Source: JAZDRH01 sp047470865
GTDB taxonomy: Bacteria; Pseudomonadota; Gammaproteobacteria; Pseudomonadales; Pseudomonadaceae
Direction of reading: 5' to 3'
DNA length: 16,286 nt
Assembly: GCF_047470865.1 (NCBI RefSeq)
Contig: NZ_JAZDRH010000042.1
Span: 1-16,286, forward strand
In this document: positions 1 to 5,761 of the stretch, one piece after another
Position numbering within the stretch: the stretch's first letter is position 1
How the letters are laid out: every line of letters starts with the position of its first letter
The notes under the pieces: generated by a model
Told to the model about the DNA's origin: nothing
The model's input: the letters and a program-made list of their open reading frames with translations, nothing else
Databases searched by the model: none
Position numbers and translations under genes: made by a program

Positions 1-59
1 GCTATACATACGCCAAATAACTATTTATAGTATTTAAATCTATTTTTTATATTGCTAAA

Positions 60-157
60 AATTGATCAAAAAACAGACAACCTTTTCTGCTCATTTTTTA
101 ACCCACAAAAACCCTTTTTAATATCTTGATTTTATTGGTTATTTTTTTTAGGCTACT
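60..157 (+). promoter_or_regulatory. CRISPR leader
   Basis: This AT-rich stretch abuts the first repeat and ends in a T-rich run followed by AGGCT. Its last 40 bases match a second site at 2375-2412 in blocks with nearly constant spacing: TTAAT, CTTGATTTTAT, GTTAT, then a T run and AGGCT. That is how two copies of a leader end should look. The orientation fits a repeat whose 3' end is GGGGATTAAGAC, which resembles the 5' handles of type III crRNAs. The leader would drive array transcription and mark the integration end for Cas1-Cas2. Its left limit is not visible. A palindrome-like site at 75-88 (AGACAA-CC-TTTTCT) lies inside it. Confidence 0.65.
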
Positions 158-266
158 CTCAGAGAGAAGCCCCGCTTTTAAGGGGATTAAGACTCCATAG
201 TAGAACCGTAGTAAACATCAGTACCTAACTCAGAGAGAAGCCCCGCCTTTAAGGGGCTTAAGACTC
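158..266 (+). CRISPR. Minimal CRISPR array: two repeats, one spacer
   Basis: Two 38-bp repeats at 158-195 and 229-266 have a 71-bp period and differ at two positions (T176/C247 and A186/C257). The unit proper may be 36 bp, ending in TTAAGAC, which leaves a spacer of about 35 bp at 194-228. The second repeat contains a perfect 7-bp stem, AAGCCCC with GGGGCTT around an 8-nt loop, the usual substrate for Cas6. In the first repeat one stem pair is broken by the A at 186. The 3' end, ATTAAGAC or CTTAAGAC, would give the 8-nt crRNA handle. Array and cas genes are in one locus, so this is probably the cognate array of the Cmr system. The spacer target cannot be determined here. Confidence 0.85.
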
Positions 267-304
267 AAATTACTGGCTTTCATCACGAGAGCCAGAAAGC
301 TATG

Positions 305-334
305 CTCAAAGAGCACTCCAGCTTAAGTTAACTC
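305..334 (+). repeat. Degenerate third CRISPR repeat
   Basis: The stretch starts CTCAAAGAGCACTCC, matching the repeat start CTCAGAGAGAAGCCC at 11 of 15 positions. It ends GCTTAAGTTAACTC, close to the repeat end GCTTAAGACTC. The middle of the repeat is missing. It begins 76 bp after the second repeat, near the expected 71-bp period. It is best read as a decayed leader-distal repeat, which would make 267-304 a second, old spacer. Confidence 0.5.
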
Positions 335-419
335 AGGCTCAGTTATTGCATTAAACCTGCCTAGGCGCTTAGTCTTTGTATTTGTTAGCCTTACTCGCCA
401 TCTAGGTGATTTCAAGCAT

Positions 420-433
420 GGACAAACTTGTGT
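420..433. promoter_or_regulatory. Candidate operator, AGACAA-N2-TTGTCT type
   Basis: The site reads GGACAA-AC-TTGTGT, with 5 of 6 matches in each half to the palindrome AGACAA/TTGTCT. It contains the exact decamer ACAAACTTGT that recurs at 5527, 5662 and, inverted, at 8384. It lies about 70 bp upstream of the NC-like fragment. The function is inferred from recurrence only. Confidence 0.4.
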
Positions 434-499
434 ATTCCCTTTTTATTGTTTAAGCCTGCAAACTAGCTGCATCTACTTTATTGGGTTTAGGTGCCGACG

Positions 500-589
500 A
501 TGACAACCTTAATGCTTGCTGATCATTTAAAAGTTAGACGTGGTCTTTATAGCCATCATGCTTTGTATATTTTGTGTAACAGCTGCTAA
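500..589 (+). pseudogene. Truncated NC/LRAT-domain N-terminus
   Basis: An ATG at 500, preceded by AGGTG at 489-493, opens a 29-codon frame ending at TAA 587-589. Residues 6-24 read LADHLKVRRGLYSHHALYI. This resembles the first strands of NC/LRAT-like domains, whose usual pattern is GDH-I/L-x-V-x-R, then Y-x-HHGIY. The His pair of that pattern is present. The frame ends in a stop directly after it, at a short palindrome, and the rest of the domain, including the Cys region, was not seen in the following sequence. It is therefore probably a remnant of a longer gene. The match is from memory of the family pattern over about 20 residues, so chance similarity is possible. It could also be a real micro-ORF. 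Confidence 0.4.
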
Positions 590-640
590 GCAGCTTAAAA
601 AACTTTAAATAAGATGTTTTATATTAAGTACTAATATAGA

Positions 641-660
641 GATTTAGATTTAGATTTAGA
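641..660. repeat. GATTTA hexamer tandem repeat
   Basis: Three perfect GATTTA units at 641-658 are followed by GA. The repeat is AT-rich and non-coding, about 140 bp upstream of the cas2-like gene. No function is evident. Confidence 0.7.
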
Positions 661-765
661 AACACAACTAGTTTAAGCTTATATAAAAAATACCAAAATA
701 AGTTTTTATTCTTAAAAAATGTGCTGCGTGTATAAAAATAGAATACAGGACAACCCAAGCGACTC

Positions 766-771
766 TATAAT
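766..771 (+). promoter_or_regulatory. Candidate -10 box for the cas2-cas1-cas2 operon
   Basis: A perfect TATAAT lies 28 bp upstream of the ATG at 799. The matching -35 position, near 743-748, reads ATACAG and is poor. An alternative promoter is TATAAA at 731-736 with TTCTTA at 709-714 and a 16-bp spacer. The transcription start is not determined. Confidence 0.35.
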
Positions 772-798
772 ACTGACGATTAATAGAAGTTAAAACCT

Positions 799-1065
799 AT
801 GAACTGGCTTATTTGTTATGACATTGAAAATTCAAAATCTAGACAAAAAGTTTGCAGGCTTTTACGTCGTTACAGTGCTATATTCCAGAAGTCTGGATAC
901 GAGTTAAACCTCTGCCTTGATATAAACCCAATTACAGACCATATATTAACCTATATAAAAAACACTGATAAATTATTAATTATAAAATGCTCTGAAAAAG
1001 GTGCAAGTTGGTCCCTTGGCAGGTTAGAGCTTAAATCTTATAACGACTTACTCGTATGGGTTTAA
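799..1065 (+). CDS. cas2: Cas2-like protein, short divergent copy
   Basis: This 88-residue protein begins MNWLICYDIENSKSRQKV, the first strand and helix of a Cas2 ferredoxin-like fold with the conserved Asp in YDI (residue 8). Cas2 dimerises and bridges two Cas1 dimers in the spacer-integration complex. The usual QYSVFE strand is replaced by FQKSGYEL, and the protein is shorter than the second Cas2 in the locus (100 residues). A weak AGAAG precedes the ATG. The gene is the first of three co-directional adaptation genes, separated from cas1 by a hairpin. It may be a second Cas2 subunit, a specialised regulator, or a decaying duplicate. The family is fairly clear; the function of this copy is not. 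Confidence 0.7.
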   Translation: MNWLICYDIENSKSRQKVCRLLRRYSAIFQKSGYELNLCLDINPITDHILTYIKNTDKLLIIKCSEKGASWSLGRLELKSYNDLLVWV

Positions 1066-1085
1066 CCTAGCATTTTTATGCTAGG
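1066..1085 (+). promoter_or_regulatory. Intergenic hairpin between cas2-like gene and cas1
   Basis: CCTAGCAT-TTTT-ATGCTAGG forms a perfect 8-bp stem with a tetraloop. It begins on the base after the cas2-like stop codon and ends 5 bases before the GGAG ribosome-binding site of cas1. No T run follows, so it is not a typical terminator. It could stabilise the upstream message or modulate cas1 translation. Confidence 0.55.
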
Positions 1086-1100
1086 CAATTGGAGCTGACT

Positions 1101-2030
1101 ATGTACACATTATTGTTTGATCGACGCCATATTAACCTTGAATATGAAAATCAATGCTTAATTATTCGCTCGCCAGAAACACCACCAAGAAGTATACCTC
1201 TCAGTTATATTCGAAAAATTATCTGTTTACATAGCGTACAGCTGACCACTGCTTTATTAGGTCAGCTATGGGAACGAGGTATAGATTTTATTAACCTTAA
1301 TCAACGCTCTAGTGAACGCAGTTTTGCCCTTTATCCTAAACAGCAACAGCAAGTAAAACGGCGATGCCTGCAATATTCTTTTCAGCAAAATGATGCTCTG
1401 TCGCTTCCTATTGCGAAAGCTATTTGCACACATCGTATTTTAGGTAATTTGCGCACATTAAAGCTCAGTCAGAATCATCACTTATCTATCCATCTATATA
1501 AAAAGAAAGACGATCTGCAAAGATGTATTACAAAGGAACAACTAAGGGGCGTTGAAGGCGCATGTCAAAGATTAATATTTGACTTCTGGCGTTCATTATT
1601 ACCGAGCGATTTAAATTTTCAGTCTAGAAAGCGACGCCCCGCCTTAGATCCTGTAAACGCTCTATTGTCACTTACATATACCCTAGCTATGCAAGAGGCC
1701 ATTCGCCAATGCACTGCACATGGTTTGGACTCACAGTTAGGCGTATATCATTCCATTCTTTCAGGTCGTCACTCACTTGCTTGTGACCTACTAGAGCCAA
1801 TACGCCCCTATTGTGAACAATGGGTTATGACCTCTTTTCTTGAAGAAACTTTCACTGCAAAAGATTTTACTAAGGGCTCGCCTTGTTTACTTATAAAACC
1901 TGCCCGTGAGAGGTATTACCAAGCAATAGCAGAGCAACTCAAACCTTGGAGACGCTCACTTATGGCGTCTGCTCGTTGGCTATGCAAACATATTGACCAA
2001 CACAGTGAAAGAAATCCCTATGAGCACTAA
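1101..2030 (+). CDS. cas1: Cas1 integrase
   Basis: This 309-residue Cas1 is the metal-dependent integrase that inserts spacers at the leader end of the array. It starts MYTLLFDRRH, a common opening of the N-terminal beta domain. The catalytic residues of the helical domain are present: Glu152 in LRGVEGACQ, His217 in GVYHS, and Asp229 in SLACDLLEPIRP, with Glu232 nearby. The ATG at 1101 is preceded by GGAG at 1091-1094. A TTG at 1089 in the same frame is less likely because it would overlap that site. The length is normal and no reverse transcriptase or Cas6 domain is fused to it. The last 11 bases overlap the next cas2, indicating coupled translation. Confidence 0.95.
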   Translation: MYTLLFDRRHINLEYENQCLIIRSPETPPRSIPLSYIRKIICLHSVQLTTALLGQLWERGIDFINLNQRSSERSFALYPKQQQQVKRRCLQYSFQQNDALSLPIAKAICTHRILGNLRTLKLSQNHHLSIHLYKKKDDLQRCITKEQLRGVEGACQRLIFDFWRSLLPSDLNFQSRKRRPALDPVNALLSLTYTLAMQEAIRQCTAHGLDSQLGVYHSILSGRHSLACDLLEPIRPYCEQWVMTSFLEETFTAKDFTKGSPCLLIKPARERYYQAIAEQLKPWRRSLMASARWLCKHIDQHSERNPYEH

Positions 2031-2322
2031 CAAAAGATGGTATTTGATTCAGTATGACATTAGAAATAAACAACGCTTAAGGAAAGTCCATAAGCTGCTA
2101 AGTAGTATTTCGATACCTATTCAAGAATCTGTGTTTGCTTGGCTTGGCACAGAAAAAGAGTTAGACCGACTTCAACAAAAACTAAAAAGTCTCATCAATT
2201 TATACGAAGATGACATTAGAGGTTATCTAATTAAACATCCTATAATATTATATGGCCAATCCCCTTTCACAGAGGATGTTTATTTTGATAATTATCCACC
2301 ATATGCAATAAAGCCTATTTAA
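2020..2322 (+). CDS. cas2: Cas2, canonical copy
   Basis: This 100-residue Cas2 carries the first-strand motif WYLIQYDI with its Asp, then RLRKVHKLL and IPIQESVFAW, matching the Cas2 strand-helix-strand pattern including the SVF segment. It is the structural partner of Cas1 in spacer integration. The ATG at 2020 lies inside the end of cas1 with an 11-base overlap. Upstream in-frame TTG/ACC codons from 1993 would add nine unrelated residues and are unlikely. It is closer to ordinary Cas2 than the copy at 799-1065 and is therefore the likely working partner of Cas1. Confidence 0.92.
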   Translation: MSTNKRWYLIQYDIRNKQRLRKVHKLLSSISIPIQESVFAWLGTEKELDRLQQKLKSLINLYEDDIRGYLIKHPIILYGQSPFTEDVYFDNYPPYAIKPI

Positions 2323-2374
2323 AATACTATACCCATCGCTTTTAAAAGTAAGCGTTATCGATAGTTAAAAATTG

Positions 2375-2409
2375 TTAATCACTTGATTTTATCAGTTATC
2401 TTTTAGGCT
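2375..2409 (+). repeat. Second CRISPR leader copy
   Basis: It shares the blocks TTAAT, CTTGATTTTAT, GTTAT and AGGCT with the active leader end at 118-154, in the same order and spacing, except that the T run is shorter. AGGCT lies exactly three bases before a repeat-like start, as in the first array. It is evidently a duplicated leader. Confidence 0.7.
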
Positions 2410-2412
2410 GTT

Positions 2413-2578
2413 TTCAGCAAAGCTCCCCTCGCCTATGAGGTTAAAGCCTCGACTTTTTAGCCGTATTGTCGATAAAAATATTTCTGAGCCTCACTTTCAA
2501 GAGGATTAAGCTCTATTTTGTTAAATCACTTCTAAACAAATTTTCTCATGAGGCTTCCATTTTCAAGCAGCGTAAGAA
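2413..2578 (+). CRISPR. Decayed CRISPR array
   Basis: Three repeat-like units follow the second leader. Unit A (2413-2450) starts TTCAG, ends CTC and keeps the 38-bp length. Unit B (2482-2513) contains GCCTCACTTTCAAG followed by AGGATTAAG, matching the intact repeat at 19 of 23 positions over that block. Unit C (2545-2578) starts CTCA and ends CGTAAGAA. The AAG near each unit's end recurs every 64-66 bp. The stem-forming bases are largely lost, so crRNA processing is unlikely. It is interpreted as a dead array. Confidence 0.6.
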
Positions 2579-2580
2579 AT

Positions 2581-2632
2581 AGCCTTTTGCATATAGGCAC
2601 AGGTTACCTAAAAGCTGTGCCTTAAGAAGGCT
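2581..2632 (-). terminator. Compound hairpin downstream of the - strand accessory genes
   Basis: An inner stem AGGCACAG/CTGTGCCT (2595-2602 with 2615-2622) lies within an outer stem AGCCTT/AAGGCT (2581-2586 with 2627-2632). It begins 5 bases after the stop of the can2-like gene on the - strand. There is no clear T run on either strand, so its strength as an intrinsic terminator is uncertain. Confidence 0.5.
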
Positions 2633-2636
2633 ATGG

Positions 2637-3779
2637 TTAAGGGGACTCTATCCATTGCTTAAGTGCTGACTTTAAGGTTTGCAACTGATTAGCAGCTATT
2701 ACTTTAATGCGTAAATCTTTGGCCCGTTGTTTATCTGCTGTTTTATCTATAGCCCTATAACTGACCAGCATAGCTTTACTGGAAAGACCTCCCAGCTCGC
2801 TAATAGAGTCTAATTTATATATTGTTTCTGTTGTTTGTGGGCTATTTTTGCCTGACATGCGTTTGGTTTTGCATTCAATAATATGTAGCCTATTGCGAGC
2901 CATAAAACACACATCAAGCTCATTATGTGAGGTTTCACCTTGGCGATGGATTTCTAAGTTTAAGTGGGCGCTGTCTTGAATTACCCCTTCTGCTTTTAGT
3001 TCATTAAGCAAGCTATTGACGTGATACTCTAACCATCCACCATTAGCAAAACTACGTGCCTGAGCATCAGTAAAGCAAAGCTGCCTATCTTTAACAGTTA
3101 ATAATTGTGCTTTTTCGCACTCAAAAAGTAGTTGCTCAAAACCATGGGCTAGATTAGTTTCTTTAGCATAGTCTACTTGCAGTGTATTTTGCTCTTCGGC
3201 TTTGGCTGCTAACTTATTTAATAAGCCAATAGCGCTTTGCCAGCTTTCCACATTTAAAATAAGTTCACGGCAAAGCTCTTTTCGTGCCTTTGGCAAACCT
3301 ACTGGTTGGCTCTCCTTTCTAAATTCATAGCCGTAGGATTCAATGTAGTTTTTTAGGCTGATGCGCTGCGATAGCTTATGTGCTGGAATTGTGCTATCGA
3401 GAAACAGTAGTTTATCTTGGCTAAGGTCAACATAAAAGACAGCAGAACCATTCATACGAAACACTTCTTGCGCTGCTATGGCCATCCATTTGGTACCACC
3501 TGTAACATTAAGTGCTATATGCTTTGCATCTTCCTGTTCAAGTAAAGCCATTAACTGTTCTTGTATTTTTTCAAAATCATCAATAGCTGTTAACTCAACT
3601 CGTTGAATAACAATGCCTGTTGGCTTAATCACTTGCTCAAGGTAGTCCGCTTGTTTTTTCATTTGCTCAGTGACTAAAAAGACAACTCTTTCAGGTTTAA
3701 CAGCCTCATCGAGCAAGGGTAGCAAGTTAGGCGCTGCTTGCGCTGAAACTAAACAAAAATGTGTTTTAAATTTAATCAT
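2637..3779 (-). CDS. can2: Can2/Card1-like CARF nuclease (DUF1887 type), copy B
   Basis: This 380-residue protein has an N-terminal CARF-like sensor (about 1-150), with NVTGGTK at 91-97 as the expected ligand-contact loop. A linker or winged-helix region follows (about 165-245). The C-terminal PD-(D/E)XK nuclease domain shows Glu251 in GGWLEYH, Asp289 in NELDV and Glu302-x-Lys304 in IIECKTK. Known Can2/Card1 proteins are cyclic-tetraadenylate-activated nucleases that cut DNA and/or RNA. GGAAAG precedes the ATG. It is the last gene of the - strand cluster, 76 bp after its neighbour, so it may have its own promoter. All catalytic positions are intact. The nucleotide species it senses is inferred. 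Confidence 0.88.
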   Translation of the reverse strand: MIKFKTHFCLVSAQAAPNLLPLLDEAVKPERVVFLVTEQMKKQADYLEQVIKPTGIVIQRVELTAIDDFEKIQEQLMALLEQEDAKHIALNVTGGTKWMAIAAQEVFRMNGSAVFYVDLSQDKLLFLDSTIPAHKLSQRISLKNYIESYGYEFRKESQPVGLPKARKELCRELILNVESWQSAIGLLNKLAAKAEEQNTLQVDYAKETNLAHGFEQLLFECEKAQLLTVKDRQLCFTDAQARSFANGGWLEYHVNSLLNELKAEGVIQDSAHLNLEIHRQGETSHNELDVCFMARNRLHIIECKTKRMSGKNSPQTTETIYKLDSISELGGLSSKAMLVSYRAIDKTADKQRAKDLRIKVIAANQLQTLKSALKQWIESP

Positions 3780-3855
3780 TGAGCTTTCCAGCTTAGACTA
3801 TTAATAGTTGACTAACATAGCACCTACATAGGTTATTTAAAATAGTAATTTCAGA

Positions 3856-4188
3856 TTAAGATTTATTTTGATAATTGACTAGAATACGCCCATTAGCTAT
3901 ATCTCGTGCTATTTCATAGTCTGGGTTATAAGTAAGACAATTATGTATAGCTATACCGATAATTGAGGCCACCCCTACACGATAAGAAAGGAAGCTTAAC
4001 AAGCCAGCTACGAGACGCCCTTTAGTATAAATACGACAGGTTAAACACTGCGCTTCTATGGCATTTTCAAGATCAGCACAAACTTCTAGCATATCATCTA
4101 CATCAACATTATTTATAATAAAGCTACTTTTTTGCTGAATAAGCTCATTCATCAATGATGCATAGTTATTAATGGTGATTTTTTCCAT
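3856..4188 (-). CDS. Small hydrophobic protein, unknown function
   Basis: This 110-residue protein was not recognised with confidence. Its N-terminal half is polar and predicted helical. Residues about 56-82 (GRLVAGLLSFLSYRVG, then VASIIGIAIHN) are glycine-rich and hydrophobic and could enter a membrane. The tail reads NPDYEIARDIANGRILVNY. The chosen ATG at 4188 is preceded by AAGGAG with good spacing. A longer frame to 4242 would run into csx16 and lacks such a site. The start signal overlaps the csx16 stop, so translation is probably coupled. Its place in an operon with Csx16 and a DUF697-like protein suggests a role in the type III response, possibly at the membrane. That role is inference. 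Confidence 0.75.
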   Translation of the reverse strand: MEKITINNYASLMNELIQQKSSFIINNVDVDDMLEVCADLENAIEAQCLTCRIYTKGRLVAGLLSFLSYRVGVASIIGIAIHNCLTYNPDYEIARDIANGRILVNYQNKS

Positions 4189-4199
4189 ATAAATACTCC

Positions 4200-4499
4200 T
4201 TAAAGGGCGCTTGCTGTAAATGCTTGAAAATGCGCTTGGCAAGCCTTTAGTTGTTCAAGTGTTAACTCTTGTCCGCGCCATTGCGCCGGAATTTGCAATG
4301 AAAGATGCAAATAAAACGCGCCTTTTGCGCATATTTCAGCCACTAAGTTAATCGGCAAAGTGCCATAAACATAGTCGCCTTTGGCTACGTCAGCTACGTT
4401 TAAATGTGGCACAACTTCGTCCACAATCACTTGCTGTGTTGCCAGCCACTCTAATGCGCCAGGATGGCGCGAAACAAACCAACGTTTTACGTTTGACAT
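4200..4499 (-). CDS. csx16: Csx16 (VVA1548 family), likely ring nuclease
   Basis: This 99-residue protein has the hallmark opening KRWFVSRHPGALEWLATQ and then GDYVYGTLPINLVAEICAKG and YLHLSLQIPAQWRGQELT, the known Csx16/VVA1548 signature. Csx16 occurs only beside type III CRISPR systems and is regarded as a ring nuclease that degrades cyclic oligoadenylate. It would therefore damp the signal made by Cas10. The ATG at 4499 is chosen because family members start a few residues before RWFVSRHPG. Alternative in-frame ATGs at 4511 and 4517 would add four or six residues. The next gene's ribosome-binding site overlaps its stop. The family assignment is strong; the activity of this copy is inferred. 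Confidence 0.88.
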   Translation of the reverse strand: MSNVKRWFVSRHPGALEWLATQQVIVDEVVPHLNVADVAKGDYVYGTLPINLVAEICAKGAFYLHLSLQIPAQWRGQELTLEQLKACQAHFQAFTASAL

Positions 4500-4544
4500 A
4501 CACTTATCCATATACATGATTAATCTTAGTTAGCCTCGATAAGG

Positions 4545-4913
4545 CTAACCAAGGTAACTTTCGCGACTCAGCTCGTTAGCCAGTGCCCAACCAGCCGCCT
4601 CGATAATGACAACTGAAACAGCAGGAGCAACCACCATGCCTAACCACGGAATAAATTTAGATAACTCTTTTCCCATGGTTTTAACTGGTTGCTGCAGCAT
4701 GGCTCGTTTTAACGCTGAGACAGCCATGGCCTTAGCCGCAGATTCAGGTAATGATTTACCAAAAACAGCGGCTAATGATGTTGCCATTAGCGTTAAGGCT
4801 ACAGTGTCTGTGGCTAGACCTAGCCCTGGTACTGGCACTGCATTACCGGCTCCTGCTGTAAGAGCGGCTGAATGGATAATGGCATGGCATTGGTTATTTT
4901 GTTGGTCGTTCAT
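4545..4913 (-). CDS. Small DUF697-like hydrophobic protein
   Basis: This 122-residue protein has a short polar start (MNDQQNNQC) followed by Ala/Gly/Val-rich hydrophobic segments at about 12-30, 33-54 and 84-112. The order HAIIHSAAL, then PVPGLGLATDTVALTLMATSLAAVFGK, then IPWLGMVVAPAV and EAAGWALANE follows the DUF697 pattern (IH-A, P-x-D-x-A-L-x-x-x-Q/M, then IP-x-x-G, then E-x-x-GW). DUF697 proteins are membrane-associated and often linked to GTPases, but no GTPase is present here. GGAGG precedes the ATG at 4913. The gene lies directly upstream of csx16. A membrane role, perhaps as an effector, is inference. Confidence 0.78.
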   Translation of the reverse strand: MNDQQNNQCHAIIHSAALTAGAGNAVPVPGLGLATDTVALTLMATSLAAVFGKSLPESAAKAMAVSALKRAMLQQPVKTMGKELSKFIPWLGMVVAPAVSVVIIEAAGWALANELSRESYLG

Positions 4914-4953
4914 ATACACCTCCAATAAAAAAATTAGTTATTAAGCAAGCCGT

Positions 4954-5448
4954 TTAAAGTATTACTGTTCCCAATAGCAGCTTGCTTTTAGGCTGATTAT
5001 TAATTTCTCGCAGATAGTGATAGCCGTTATTAAGGCAAACTACTTGCTTTTCTAGAATTTGCGCAGCAAGTTCATTACTAATAATAAAGTCTTGCCCACC
5101 GCAATACAGCATAACAAATCGTTCTGCACGTTCAGACAACTCCATCCAGCAACTTTTTAAGTCTCTGCGAATAATATTACTCAGTGCTATACAAGCTACC
5201 TTTTTAAGTTTTTGACATGCAGCTAAGGCAACTAGCTTTAGGCCTTTTTTAGCTTTATATATTGTTACAGCTACAACTTGCTTTTTATGCAAGGCTACTT
5301 TCCACATAGCGGATGTATTTATAAGTTGTTCAATAGATGTGTAGTGCAAACCACCAGTTACATCAGCATAATTAGCTTGCAATAATTCCCATACAGCTTG
5401 GCTGTATTTTTGCATTACTTTTGCTTTTCTAATCACTAATGTTTTCAT
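4954..5448 (-). CDS. Unknown protein, possibly GNAT-like fold
   Basis: This 164-residue protein is the first gene of the small operon. Its segments include MWKVALHKKQVVAVTIYKAKKGLKLVALAA in the middle, split by a basic stretch, then WMELSERAERF and, near the end, NNGYHYLREI. That order of strand, Lys-Gly loop, W-x-E-x-S and YHY-x-R resembles small acetyltransferase-like proteins often seen in phages. The resemblance is from memory and weak, and no acetyl-CoA loop is certain. The protein is rich in Lys and Cys and has no signal peptide. AGGTG precedes the ATG, and the 40-bp gap to the next gene supports one operon. A palindrome-like site lies about 80 bp upstream of its start. Confidence 0.7.
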   Translation of the reverse strand: MKTLVIRKAKVMQKYSQAVWELLQANYADVTGGLHYTSIEQLINTSAMWKVALHKKQVVAVTIYKAKKGLKLVALAACQKLKKVACIALSNIIRRDLKSCWMELSERAERFVMLYCGGQDFIISNELAAQILEKQVVCLNNGYHYLREINNQPKSKLLLGTVIL

Positions 5449-5525
5449 CTAACACCTATACATTAAACTTTAATAGTTACTGTTCGATATGCTTAGTTTA
5501 AATATTTTTTTATTTACGGATGAAT

Positions 5526-5539
5526 AACAAACTTGTCTG
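5526..5539. promoter_or_regulatory. Candidate operator upstream of the small-gene operon
   Basis: The right half TTGTCT is perfect and the left half is TAACAA, against AGACAA-N2-TTGTCT. It is 79 bp upstream of the ATG at 5448. On the - strand it overlaps a possible -35 (TTGTTA), with an AT-rich stretch 17 bp downstream. The role is inferred. Confidence 0.4.
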
Positions 5540-5660
5540 AGTAGTTGCTACTGATTAGGCACTAAGCAGCACTCTGGTAGAGCGCCGGCTAGATTGCTGC
5601 TTTACTGCCAAGCCTTGCTACTGGGATTATTTTATAGAAAAGAAGCACTAGGTGATTAGA

Positions 5661-5674
5661 AACAAACTTGTCTG
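5661..5674. promoter_or_regulatory. Second candidate operator, identical 14-mer
   Basis: The 14-mer is identical to 5526-5539, and the full site reads AAACAA-AC-TTGTCT. It also forms a local inverted repeat, CAAAC/GTTTG, with the following bases. It lies between the accessory genes, 135 bp from the first copy. Confidence 0.4.
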
Positions 5675-5730
5675 TTTGCGTTAAAATAAAATTTAACAGG
5701 CGTGTCTAAAAATGTATGCTAGCGGCCAAG

Positions 5731-5753
5731 GATAGCGGCGTTATGCCGCTATC
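5731..5753 (-). terminator. Hairpin at the end of the NE0113-type gene
   Basis: GATAGCGGC-GTTAT-GCCGCTATC forms a perfect 9-bp GC-rich stem. It starts 8 bases beyond the TAA (5762-5764) that would end the full-length NE0113-type frame. The hairpin thus sits where the unbroken gene would stop, 287 bases past the premature stop. A clear T run is lacking. Confidence 0.5.
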
Positions 5754-5761
5754 TTAAGGCT

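Larger units (their letters stand above)
335..798. other. Non-coding stretch between array and cas2-like gene
   Basis: No intact gene of normal length was found here on either strand. It contains a palindrome-like operator candidate at 420-433, a 29-codon NC-domain-like fragment at 500-589, a short hairpin at 581-595 (AGCTGC-TAA-GCAGCT) and a GATTTA hexamer repeat at 641-660. A likely -10 box for the adaptation genes is at 766-771. The right half is very AT-rich. The stretch looks like decayed or remodelled DNA between the array and the adaptation module. Confidence 0.6.
5449..5761. other. Structured intergenic region upstream of the small-gene operon
   Basis: No gene was found here. Two identical 14-mers, AACAAACTTGTCTG, lie at 5526-5539 and 5661-5674 in the same orientation. 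Between them is a possible stem-loop, AAGCAGCA/TGCTGCTT (5564-5571 with 5595-5602), and a direct repeat of TTGCTACTG (5545-5553 and 5618-5626). A perfect hairpin follows at 5731-5753. The stretch should hold the promoter of the small operon (- strand) and the end of the NE0113-type gene. Confidence 0.6.

Noticed and set aside
1101..2030. Possible fusion of Cas1 to a reverse transcriptase or Cas6, known in some III-B loci.
   Set aside because: Cas1 has its normal length and start, cas6 is separate, and no YxDD-type reverse transcriptase motif was seen.
4606..4944. Open frame of 112 codons on the + strand opposite the DUF697-like gene.
   Set aside because: It is the antisense of a gene with a good ribosome-binding site and a family-like protein; its own product has no recognisable pattern.
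5564..5640. A tRNA-like piece (CTCTGGTAGAGCGCCGGCT resembles a D arm).
   Set aside because: No matching anticodon stem, no TTC-type T arm and no acceptor pairing were found around it.
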